In this document: one piece after another, positions 1-10,600 of the stretch
How the letters are laid out: every line of letters starts with the position of its first letter
Position numbering within the stretch: the first letter of the stretch is position 1
From: Chrysaora quinquecirrha
Lineage: Eukaryota; Cnidaria; Scyphozoa; Semaeostomeae; Pelagiidae
NCBI GenBank assembly: GCA_014526335.1
Contig: JACTAT010000048.1
Location: 248,288-312,287 of the forward strand
DNA: 64,000 bases
Reading direction: 5' to 3'
Made by a program: the position numbers and the translations under genes
The notes under the pieces: model-generated
The model's database searches: none
Seen by the model: only the letters and a program-made list of their open reading frames with translations
What the model was told of the DNA's origin: nothing

Positions 1-1320
1 TCTTCGGCCTCTTCTCCTAGTATCTCTCCGCTGGCCTTGAGCTTGCTGAGTGAAGACAGGTAGCCCAAGTTGTTCTTTTAAACTGAAGCTTATGTTGCTG
101 GACAAAATCTTTGCTCCTTCTAAGTTCAAGTGAACTTTGTCTATTCCATATAGCTTTTCGTTGATCTTTCCCCGAAGTGCAAGGTTGGAATTATCAATCA
201 GGTTGATCTTGTCGTCTTCATGGCTCCATTTCAATAGTTTTAGGTTTAGTTCGACTCTTCCTAACTCTAAGTTAGGATCGTCCCCTCTGGGAACAATAGA
301 GCTAATTGACACTTTGGTTTGCTCATTACGACTGCAAATCAATTCCACTGTTTCTTTAGCGGAAACTAAAATATCATCCAGAGATTTTCCATCGCGGATA
401 TCATTCGTACCCAAGTGCAGGACCACATGATTTGGTATTTCGAGACTAAGATCACTGATAGCTTTTTTCGCTTCATCCCAGGTATATGCTGTAACCTTGG
501 AGACTTTAATCTCAGGACTTCTAGCAAGCAGTCTTTCTGGTTCAACAAGCTTGATTATACTGTCGCCCATTAACAGCACTTGATTTGCTTGGGCCTCGTT
601 AGGTTTTGGTCGAACTTGGTTATTCTCTACACTCTTAGGGGGAGCAGCAAATTTTTGATTATCGATTAAAGAGTTAATTACATTATCTTTACATGTTATT
701 TGATCTTTGAGGAAGGTTGATTGACTTGACAGAACTTCATTCAACTTTTTGATGCTAACGATCTCACTCTTTATATATATCAGCTCCTCCTCTAGGCTCT
801 TATTCTCTGAAGACAAGGAGTCTACTTCAGACTGGTGAACTTCATTATCTTTTTGAAGCTCTTCATTCTTATTCTCCATTACCATGAGCTGATTTCTTAA
901 GGCTTCGTTTTCTTTTTCTAATGACATTAACTTGGACTTACCGCTTTGCAATCCTTTAATATTCTCTTTCAAGGCAGCTATTTCTTTCGACTTCGCATCT
1001 ATTTCTTTCATTAAAAGTGTGACTTCAGCGTTGTTCGAATATATTTCTTTCAAATCCTCACGGACTGAGTTAGATATTTGTCTACCTGTTACTGACACAT
1101 GTTTCTCGATACTTGTAAGATGATCGGAGAGGTTACTATTGGCACACGGTTGATGAGATGATTGGATTTTACCTTCTAGAGTATTCAGTCTCTTGTTAAT
1201 GTTATTTTGATTGTCTATGACCGTTTGAAGGAGGTCATTGATATTCAGTTTTTTCAATGAGGCTTGGATGTTTGCTATGTCATTCGATAGCGATGTCAAT
1301 GTACCTTTGGAATCTTTCAT
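1..1320 (-). CDS. SGNH/GDSL hydrolase-like protein with coiled coil (open at left edge)
   Basis: The minus-strand frame is open from an ATG at 1320 to the window edge, 440 codons without a stop, so the C-terminus is missing. Residues 1-60 are polar. Residues about 100-235 are Glu/Lys/Leu-rich with heptad character (for example LEKENEALRNQLMVMENKNE) and predict a coiled coil. The SGNH-like part follows: block I MGDSI with Ser254, block III LHLGTNDI with Asn306, and block V GIDKVHLN with Asp394 and His397, so all catalytic-type residues are present. A coiled coil joined to an SGNH esterase-like domain is known from ORF1 proteins of CR1/L2-group LINEs and from many uncharacterised invertebrate genes. 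A second SGNH ORF of a LINE lies at 13062. The retrotransposon origin is inferred; the RT that should lie to the left is not visible. The frame is undamaged, unlike the other LINE ORFs here. Confidence 0.75.
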   Translation of the reverse strand, partial: MKDSKGTLTSLSNDIANIQASLKKLNINDLLQTVIDNQNNINKRLNTLEGKIQSSHQPCANSNLSDHLTSIEKHVSVTGRQISNSVREDLKEIYSNNAEVTLLMKEIDAKSKEIAALKENIKGLQSGKSKLMSLEKENEALRNQLMVMENKNEELQKDNEVHQSEVDSLSSENKSLEEELIYIKSEIVSIKKLNEVLSSQSTFLKDQITCKDNVINSLIDNQKFAAPPKSVENNQVRPKPNEAQANQVLLMGDSIIKLVEPERLLARSPEIKVSKVTAYTWDEAKKAISDLSLEIPNHVVLHLGTNDIRDGKSLDDILVSAKETVELICSRNEQTKVSISSIVPRGDDPNLELGRVELNLKLLKWSHEDDKINLIDNSNLALRGKINEKLYGIDKVHLNLEGAKILSSNISFSLKEQLGLPVFTQQAQGQRRDTRRRGRR

Positions 1321-1596
1321 GTCAACAGTAGTGTGGATTTTCCACGGTATACCACATGTTTGCTCTTTGTAATTACGTATCACCTTGCGGTTCACGGACG
1401 TCAAGCTTCGTTGATTTTGTCCGTGACAGGCCATAAGTTTACTTTAGAAAGCTCCGTAATTTACAAAATGACGTACCTTTGTAGGTCCTTCACTCTTCTT
1501 TGCTTCAGTTTTCAATCTGATTCCCCGAAGAGCACGTCTACAATTTACAAAAGCAGTTTTTCATTTTTTCGGCAAAGCATTATTCAATGGAAACCC

Positions 1597-2003
1597 TCAA
1601 TATACCATTTCAAATAAGAGCCACGTTGGCAAAAAAATTAAAAATTAGGTCACAGAGAAATTGCGACTTCAGATTCGAATTCAGCAACTTTTATTTAGTG
1701 TTGAGGTGAATTGTTACGCTTCTATTCCTTACGATGTCGATTCTATAGCGATTAAAATATTGAAAATTTATAAGGGATTTGACCGTGTAAAATGATTGTA
1801 GGTGCAAAATTCACCCCAAGCGAGTTTTCACGGTCAAATCCTTTATAGAGTTTCTATAAAATCAATATCTTAAGGACCAAAAGCATAAAACTTTGCCTTT
1901 ACACTAAAAAGGTGCTGAATTCGAATCTGAATTCGAAATTTCTCCATGACCTAATTTTCAATCTTTTTTGAAAAAGAGGCCCTTAGTTGAAATGGTCTAT
2001 TAC
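1597..2003. repeat. Foldback MITE-like inverted repeat
   Basis: Imperfect inverted arms of about 75-95 bases, including TACCATTTCAA near 1598 against TTGAAATGGTC near 1990, and TCAGATTCGAATTCAGCA against TGCTGAATTCGAATCTGA. A second inner pair is AGGGATTTGACCGTG and CACGGTCAAATCC. No target duplication was identified and no coding potential is visible. Confidence 0.6.
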
Positions 2004-2270
2004 AATGGAGAACCTCCTGCATAAGTGTAAGAAAACCATATGCCAATCACCCCCCTAATCCCCGACAAAAATTTGGGCCAACATGCCTGGATGAGCCCTT
2101 CTAGCTACGGCAGTCCAGAACGTTACCATGTATCACATTATCTCTAAATGCACCCATTTTTCTATACCAACCAGGAAATTCTGATCGAGGCTGGCTGTTC
2201 TTCAATTTTTGCATTTTTGAGCCTGGAATGATCTTAATCTGTTCTTAATTCCTTTGACCCACCCACAGTA

Positions 2271-4423
2271 CCCTGGGTGCCAGACTCTCGAAATTAAAAA
2301 ACGAGAGTCTGGTTCAGTGCGCCCTGACCTCGTTCCTGTGCAGACCGCCTGAACTCATTTGAAAGTTCTTCTTGCCAATTCCACTGACTGGACTACGACT
2401 GTACAAGGAGGAGTTCGTCTGAAACATATGCTGGAGTTTGAGAGAGTTTTGTTTAAGATATTACATATACCATTGTCAAAGAATCATAATTACGGCACAA
2501 ACAGATGGATTGACACGCTGGGTGATGGATCGATGATTTAGAGCAGCGATGTGGCCAGACAGACGTTTCAACTGCATCCTTTTCCATCCAGCGTCTTTTC
2601 TAATACGGCCTAAGAGGAAGTATTCTGATCGATGCAAAGAAAAATTTCAAAACTTTACAAGACCGAAATTGAACTTAAGGAAATTACGCAACAGCAACAT
2701 GAAGTGAAATATATGAAAGCTGCACGTAGCAGATGAAATTTTAAATCACACACAGACATGCTAATTGGTTGATTAGATAATATCAAACTATTGTTGTAAA
2801 CACAGTGCTTGGTGTCAGCACTGCACCACCAAAAGTTGCTGAGTTGTTTCATTGAAGACGCTCAAATATTTTACACAAACTTGGATCATCCCACATCACC
2901 AATAGTTTTCTATTTAAAATAACATTTTAACTTTTTGATAGTATATGTACAGTTAAACTCTTGATTTATGATTCTTTTATTTCATGGCACAATAACAAAT
3001 ACCACTACTTGACAGAATATGATTCAACTCAAGATACTATGAAAAGCACTTGTTGGCAATTAGGGCATCCTTTGTAATACATTGTTTTCAAATAAAATAA
3101 GATGAAGGCAAAAATTGACAACATACATAGGTACTATCTGTCAGGCTTAAAACAATGCACAATGCAATAATTAAGTTATAGTAAATGTTTTCAACGATAG
3201 TTCTTATTTATTCTTATTAAACAAAATGTTTTATAACTTTGCAGCAATTTCAGTTTTGTAGCAGTTTTATCTGACAGGGATTGCATGGTTCAGATAATGT
3301 TGTTTTACATGTATTGACTTTTTTCAGCATTGACCATCTGTCATTGCACCTAACTTCTCAAATTGGGACATGATCATTGACTTGGTGCAATGTTAAAATT
3401 TTATCTAACTTGGTACTATTCTTTCTTTAATTTGAGCAATATGCCACTCCAAAGATTTTTGTGGCTTGTGTGTAAAAGAGAATTGTCTCTTGAGGGAAAA
3501 TTTTGTGCAAACTAACAGATAATAAGTTAAAGTTATTTCAGAGAAATCAATTGAAATCTTTTTTATTTTCCACAAAGATCTCTTTTGAAAATGTGACATG
3601 CAGCAACTTGTGATAAATCTTTGCACCAGAAATGTATTCACTAAGATACCAGGGCACAGACATCAACATTTTCAGAAATTCGACAGAAATCTGCTCTCCA
3701 AACTTGAAGTTTGATCACTTAACAGATGGTAAAGATCATATGAGAAAACTAAAGGATGATTTGTAGTGCTTGACTAATAAGACCTAGTGTACATTCACAT
3801 TATGCTCTTTGTAAACATTTCCTTGAGTTCTCTGATTTGTTGATGTCAGTTTGATCACTCTTAACAATGCCATGAAAATACTAGCACACTTTAGGAAACA
3901 ACCCTTGCAGATATGATTAGTATGTACCAATTAAAATGTTTATATTTAGATGTGAACAGTTTCATCACAAATAACAAAGGCAGTATCACAACTACCACTG
4001 GTTTCTCCACGACAAGGCCTTACTTCTTTGCGAAGAGAGGCGCCGCCTGAAATATCAGTGATTTTCCAAAGCCAGTTGGCAATATGGCGAATGTGTCCTG
4101 TCTTTCAACAAACAAAGCTCCTAATGATTTCAGCTGCTCTCTGTTGAGTTCCACAACATGAGGAAAAAACTCTTCGATAACAGCTTAAACTGCATCTTCG
4201 GACTTTGCGGCCGCCATTATCAATCGACATTCTCTTCTGTTCAGCGTTTTACACTTACAGGAGGTTATTTCAAGTGCTGGACATTGTTTTACCATGACCT
4301 TTTGAACTTACAGAAATATGTATACTGGCTCCTTATTGGTCAAAACAGGCTCATCAGAACGAGGTCTATTGGGCGCACTGAACCAGACTCTCGTTTTTAA
4401 TTTCGAGAGTCTGGCACCCAGGG
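2271..4423. mobile_element. 2.15-kb TIR DNA transposon carrying a RecQ-like helicase fragment
   Basis: The terminal inverted repeats are nearly perfect over about 53 bases and weaker over about 15 more: CCCTGGGTGCCAGACTCTCG at the left and its complement ending at 4423. Each TIR holds its own hairpin (CCAGACTCTCG and CGAGAGTCTGG around an A/T loop). The element is flanked by TA on both sides (2269-2270 and 4424-4425), which may be the target duplication. The interior (about 2350-3990) is AT-rich with no convincing transposase. A helicase-like exon lies just inside the right TIR. The element lies in the intron after DNMT1 exon 13. Confidence 0.7.
4024..4217 (-). pseudogene. RecQ-like helicase N-terminal exon (broken)
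   Basis: The minus frame starts MAAAKSEDAV at 4217, has an in-frame TAA after residue 10, then continues to a helicase motif I region: NREQLKSLGALFVERQDTF followed by LPTGFGKSLIFQ (Walker A-type GFGKS). It ends at a plausible splice donor (AAGAA/GTAAGG at 4024). This resembles motifs 0 and I of RecQ-family helicases. No later helicase motifs were found inside the element, so it looks like a captured or degenerate fragment. The stop codon and the missing downstream exons argue against function. Confidence 0.55.
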
Positions 4424-4425
4424 TA

Positions 4426-4504
4426 AGTTCGTTCAAACAATGCTTGATAAGCAAATTTTCAAAGTTTAAACAAACAATGTTTGATCGTTTGGTCAAGTCT
4501 ATAC
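4426..4504. repeat. Partial copy of CAAACAATGTTTGATC-word repeat
   Basis: It holds CAAACAATGCTTGATAAGC and AAACAATGTTTGATCGTTTG, the words that also fill the repeats near 49980-50440 and 51505-51800. It directly abuts the donor of DNMT1 exon 13, so the start of that intron is repeat-derived. Confidence 0.5.
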
Positions 4505-4611
4505 CTTTTTCCAAGTGTTACCCCTGAGAGTTTGATAAGGTCTCGCATACATGGAGTAGTTAGCAGAAGCCTCTCCTCGTCGTCTGCAGCGGCGGAGTCA
4601 TAGCTTTCAAC
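4505..4611 (-). CDS. DNMT1: DNMT1 exon 13 (end of RFTS)
   Basis: 107 nt encoding [17 protein letters not shown] to [17 protein letters not shown] plus AG. The donor AAAAAG/GTATAG keeps the conserved GVTLGK; an earlier possible GT (GGG/GTAACA) would remove it. Confidence 0.92.
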
Positions 4612-7600
4612 CTAGAACATCAACGATATTACGCATGAAATTATAACGCTGTAGTTGGTCTGAATAGGATGGCTTTCCAAGTGAAATCAGTTAACATGTC
4701 CTTTTAACGCACATATAACGAAATGTCAACTTATCGCTAGTTATAACACTCTGATTAATGTCACAACCTCCACGCCATTAATTGATTACAATCTTCCACG
4801 ATACTCCACCCTTTGTCGTTAGCCTTTTGAATCCATATTGGTATACTTTATCGAGTTTAGACAGAAAAATGCATTCTCTAAACAAACAACATAAATCATA
4901 CTATTTTGAATAATTTTATAAGCCACCCCCTCGCTTAAGTCCCCACCTCGAATAAGCCAAAAAAATGAAAAATAATTAAGCCCCCCAGGGGGCTAATTCT
5001 ACGGTATATAAAAGAACTGGAAATCTTCCTACTCTGAGGATACCATGCTACGCGCCATGCTACGCAAGGCAAAACACTAACATTTCGTACGAAGGTGTTG
5101 TGGAGTGGGTCATGGTCAAATCCAGCTGGAACGTGATATGTCAGAAGCTTAGCCAGGTCAGGATTTGAGCCCCAGGTACAGTAGCGCTACAGCCAGGCTC
5201 GAGGTCTCGATACGTTAAGGAACTAGTGAGATCCTAGCGACTTAGGATAAATACAGCATTTCACCTTCACCACCTTCATCTTGACCGGTATAGCACAGTA
5301 AATATAATAAATCTCACTGTTCTCTTTGCTTCTCGCGTCATGGTGTTCCTGATTCGTTTTTTTTATTTATGTCTTAGACTTGCTCCAAGTCTATTTCTTA
5401 ATATCCTTCTCCAAAGGTCCACCATTCCGTGTTAACAAAGGAGAGTGCCAGAGAAATAGACTTGTACCTTTCCCGCAGTCATGAATAATTAATGAGATAA
5501 ACCTTTTGTGTTTTGACGTCACCGGACAAGATCCTGTCCGGTGGCGCTTCTCTTTGAAGTGAGAGAATCAGCCATTCAGCACCAAGAAATGACAAAGCTT
5601 TTTCCAGATTATAAGATCTCCAAGGGGGTTGCCTCCTGGAAGGCATTTCTTGACAAAAGATGCATTTGGCTGCCAATGCCAACGGCTCTGAATGAAATTC
5701 AAAGGGGTTTTTGTTCTTAATTCTCTCAATTCATATTGAAAAGATGCATTTAGTGCATTTAGTATTATTCTCAATTTCAAAGAAAAGTTTCGCCTTTTGT
5801 TTACTAATCTAAAATCAGTACCCCCAATCTTCTTATCAGCAAGCCACTGGAGCGGGAATCTCATTAATTATTCATGACTGCTGGAAAGGTACAAGTCTAT
5901 CTCTCTGGCACTCTCCTTTGTTTCCACGGAATGGTGGACCTTTGGAGAAGGATATTAAGAAATAGACTTGGAGCAAGTCTATTTATGTCTTCAACGCAAT
6001 CATTTTTTCTCTATATGCAGCAGCCCAACCTCGTCCCCAGGGTGAATAGGCCTCTACGTGAAACTCCGCTGTCCATATTCGACCTCGACCCTGGTATTGG
6101 CCTTGTCTATTCGCAATTTGGTTGGCTGTTCAAGCAATAGAAATTTTGAGTGGCGTCGGAGGTTGGCAGCAGCCAGTCAAGTAGCATTTTCTATTTTCCA
6201 ATTCATTACAATTTACACAAAAGAGACTGATGCAGATATATAGAAAGAGCAAAGATAACACTCACTTGTTCCACGAGAAACTGCGCATGCCTCAGCAGAG
6301 AGTCTTCGGTAAATTTTGGACAGTTCTCGGGTGGAACTGTTGTCTAGAAAAAGAAATAGATCTGGTACTCGAATGTTAAGTGGGCATAATTACTAAGAAA
6401 TAAGATAATGTGGATCGAGTATATATATTAAACTGCTCAAGCAATTGGGCGAAGTAATGATTGATTTGATTAGATCGTCTGAATATACGCTAGCGATTCT
6501 ATGATCACTACTGTGGTGGATAATCACTACTGTGGTGGTACTTTTTGCGTACTATGGGGGTAGTTTCTACGTGCTGTGGTGGATAATCACTACTGTGGTG
6601 GGTTATTATGAATGATGTGATGGGTTATTATGCTTAATGTGGTGGGTTATCATGCTTGGTGTGGTGGTGTTTTTTGCGTACCGTGGTGGAAAGCATTACT
6701 GTGGTGGCTTATTATGCTTGATGTAGTGGGGTATTATGCTTGTTGTGGTAGTGTTTTTTGCCTACTGTGGTGGATAAGCACTACTGTGTTGGGGGTATTA
6801 TGCTTTTTGTGGTGGTATTTTTTGCTTATTAAGATGGATAATCACTACTGTGGTGGGTTATTATGCTTGATGTGGTGGTAGTTTTGCGTATTAAGATGGA
6901 TAATCACTACTTCTGGTGGGTTATTATGCTTAATGTGGTGAATATGAAATCATGGCAAAACTCTATAGATAAAGCAAGAAAAAACCACAAAATCCACAAC
7001 AGCGCGCAAAAATATCACCACATCAAGCATAATAACACGCCACAGTAGTGATTATCCACCACAGTACGCCAAAACTATCACCACAGCAAGCAAAGTAACC
7101 CACCACATCAAGCATAATAACCCACCACAGTAGTGATTATCCACTACAGTACGCAAAAACTACCTCCATAACAAGCATAGTAACCCACCACATCAAGCAT
7201 AATAGCCCACCACAAGTGGTGATTATCCACCACAGTACGCAAAAAATACCTCCACAACAAGCATAGTAACCCATCACAGTAGTGATTATCCACCACAGTA
7301 CGCAGAAACTACCACCACAGTAGTGATTATCCACCACAGTAGTGATTATAGATTCGATAGAGTGGAATAATAAGTTTTTTCTCTGTTAATCTGTCGAGAA
7401 AGAAACTTTAGACAGGTCAAAGTTAACAGACACTAGTGAACTGTTTAATAAGCCGTCCCCTCGAAAAGCCTCAATCCCGGAGTTCAGTTTTGCAAAGAGG
7501 CCTCCGGGTGCTTTTCAGGCTTTTTCAATGATTTACGGTACCGATCAGTCTGTTTAAAAAAATTTTTGCCTTATTACATCAACCGTAGTACCGTAGTTAT

Positions 7601-10600
7601 CGCTGTTGAATTGAATCGCTGGACACTCTATGACAAGGACGCCCAGTTTGAGTGATCTCGGGTTGGTTTTAATCTCGTTTGGGAGTTGGGGACTCGACTA
7701 ACAAGTCTTGCTGTTGGCTTACCTGTATTCTGTTGAGTAACTCTTCGTATCTGGCATCAGGTTCTTCATTTAAAAATTCAATTATTACCTGAAATGGGAT
7801 ACCGAATAAACATACAGGCCGTGGCAAAACGCTACATTTTTGTCAAACAGTATGATTGACAAACACAATGTCTTGCCTTGTAGCAAATATCAAATTTTTG
7901 GAAAGCATCAATTGGCTAGGGCCTTAACTTCAGAGTGGGACAAATAATCAGTTTTCAATTATTGCCCTTTAGTATGGCATTTTTCATCATGCAAATCATT
8001 AAATAAAATTTAAAAAAAAAGAAAGGGCTCTATGATTTCTTTTTGATGATAACAATATCTCGTACAATGAATTACTTTTGAAAGCTGGAAAATGTAGTAT
8101 ACACATTAACCCTCTGAGGTTACTTTGTATTGAAATATATAAAACAGTTAACAACCTGAACCCCCCGTATTTAAAAGACATTTTTAGAATGAAATGCTCA
8201 GCTTATTCATCATGGTACGGTTAGAACCTTGAGCATTACAGACCAAATCCAGTAGCATTTGGATCCAACAGTTTGCAATCGATAGGTCCTAAAATCTGGA
8301 ATAATCTGCAAGGCACAATTAAAACAGCTGAAAACTTTGAGACTTTTGAAAAGTATGATAAAAAATTGGAGTGGCCCATACTGCTAATGTAGGTTGTGTT
8401 CGTTTGCCTGTAATTAATTTAGACTGATAATTATCGATTTGGATTAGTTTATTTTAAGCTCTTTAATATATCGATTTAAATTAAATGGCACAAAAAAGTC
8501 GAAAATTCCACCAGTTCTACCAAAAGTTTAACTTATTCCTTAAAAAAATCTCCAAAGGCTTTTCTCTTAAAATTATTAACGATGACAATAAGACTTATTA
8601 CCTAAAAGTTGATCAGGCAACTGAGTTAAATTACTGGTCTCTCAGACTACTGACTGGAGCGAATATCGAGGGACTTGTGTAGCACGTCTAGGGAATTATT
8701 TTCTTACAACTCTGGAACTGGCAAGCTTTTCGGGGGGGGGCAACTCTTATAGGAAGGTAGGTATATTGTACATGTGCCTGCCCGAGTTATGGACAAATTT
8801 GCGATATTTTGTCCGGATTATGGGTCCTGATCTGTGACTTCTTGGCCGGGTTATAGGACAGTTTAACAGTTTGCGAAATTTCTGCCCACGTTATGGATCT
8901 GTTTAATGAAAATATGCCAATGTTGTTGGTGAGTGTTTACTGATAGTGTCAGCAGTAAATGAAATAAATACTCTTGGGAAAGTTTTTTCACTAGTTATGG
9001 GGTATGTTTTCAAGATGATGTCCCAATTATGGGTCTGATTAGTAAAAATATGCTGATGCTATGGTCAAATGTTGGCTCTTATTGCACCAGCGAGTGAAAT
9101 ATATATTCTTATTCTTGGGAAAGTTTTTTCACTGTTTATGGGGTGCGTTTTCGAAATGATGCCCTGGTTATGAGGTTAACTTTTTCGAAGCTTTTAAGGG
9201 ATCTGATTTGGTGTAATTCTCGATCTGATGTGAGCAATAACTGGGACTCGTGTAACAGCCAAGACGATAATACCAAAACGCAAATTTTACAATAAATGTA
9301 ACAATGTCTAATATAGCAAAGTTTCTGTCAGATTCCTACATCTAGGCTGCCATACTTCTGCCATAGGAGATATACAGCATTTGTCGCCAGAAATATCGCC
9401 TCAACCATTGGGTATTGCCAAGTCTTACCTTACTCAAGTAAATCTTTTCAACAACAGCGCCCATAAATGAAGAATATTCATCTGAAGGTTTCATCAAAAT
9501 ATATTCAGCATACCCTTAGAAAAGAGGCCATGATCATCATCATCATCATTTTTATTTGTAGAATACAAAAATCTAATATAAGTACAAGGAATCTAAAAAT
9601 CTAGAAAAATGCGTATTCTACACGACCTAAAAAAAGCAACGCTTATCTAGTTTAGGCCGCAAATTAAAGTTAAACTAAAAAGAAATACAGGATACATCAA
9701 TAATACTAAAATTTTAAGATACAAATAATCTTTCGCATATCCATTTTCAAAACTATATATAAAATTTTTTTTTATTTATTTTTTTTTTTTATTTTGTCAT
9801 TTTTTTTTTACTTTTTTTTTTTGCTACTGCTACATATAACTAAACAAAACAAGAGTAAAGCGAATATTGAATTAAGCCTTCAATCTACCATATTTCAAAA
9901 ATGGATTTTTTGTAAAATATAACTTGGATAAGTTACGATTCATAAGCAGAGATCATGGTCTCTTTTACTTTGCTGCAGAAAGTTTTGTTCTTTTTAATCA
10001 TCTTTAAGGATGGAGTAAGCCTATTCCATAGGCGAGCACCTACGTTTTTAGAGTGAGATCTCCCACTTCTTTTTAGATTTAATAACTTTATAGTAGTGTT
10101 TTTGTCTAGTGTCATATTGATGAGATGACTCATTTGTTGAAAAATAATCCTTAAATACTTCTGGCAATGCAATATTTTCAAAGTGTACCTTATGCATGAA
10201 TTTTAAAATTTTAAGTCTATAGAAGTCGTCAATTTTGGTTATATTTAGGTCTTTATGCAGGCGGTTAGTTGAATATTTTCTGTCTTTAAAATGAATAATT
10301 TTAAGAATTCTATTTTGAAGAACCTGAATTTCATTTATATGCTTAGAGCAAGTTACACCGTAAGCTTCAAGTCCATAGCCAATTTTTGAAGTTACAAGAG
10401 AATCATAAAGAGTAAGCAGGCATTGTTTTGGTATAGAATACCTGAGTTTAGCGAATATGGAGGAGTATTTAATAATTTCACTTTTTACTTTTCTAACATG
10501 AGATTCCCAACAAAGTTTCTCATCTATCTTTACTCCAAGGTATTTTATCTCATGGGCTCTTTTTAGTTCATCTCCCATAACAATTTTAGTATTAGGAACA

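Noticed and set aside
6630..7337. Trp/Cys-rich open frames on both strands
   Set aside because: They are translations of the GTGGTGG-word foldback element.
8485..8682. 65-residue Lys-rich frame starting [13 protein letters not shown]
   Set aside because: No family, splice or context support; it follows a LINE fragment inside an intron and may be chance.
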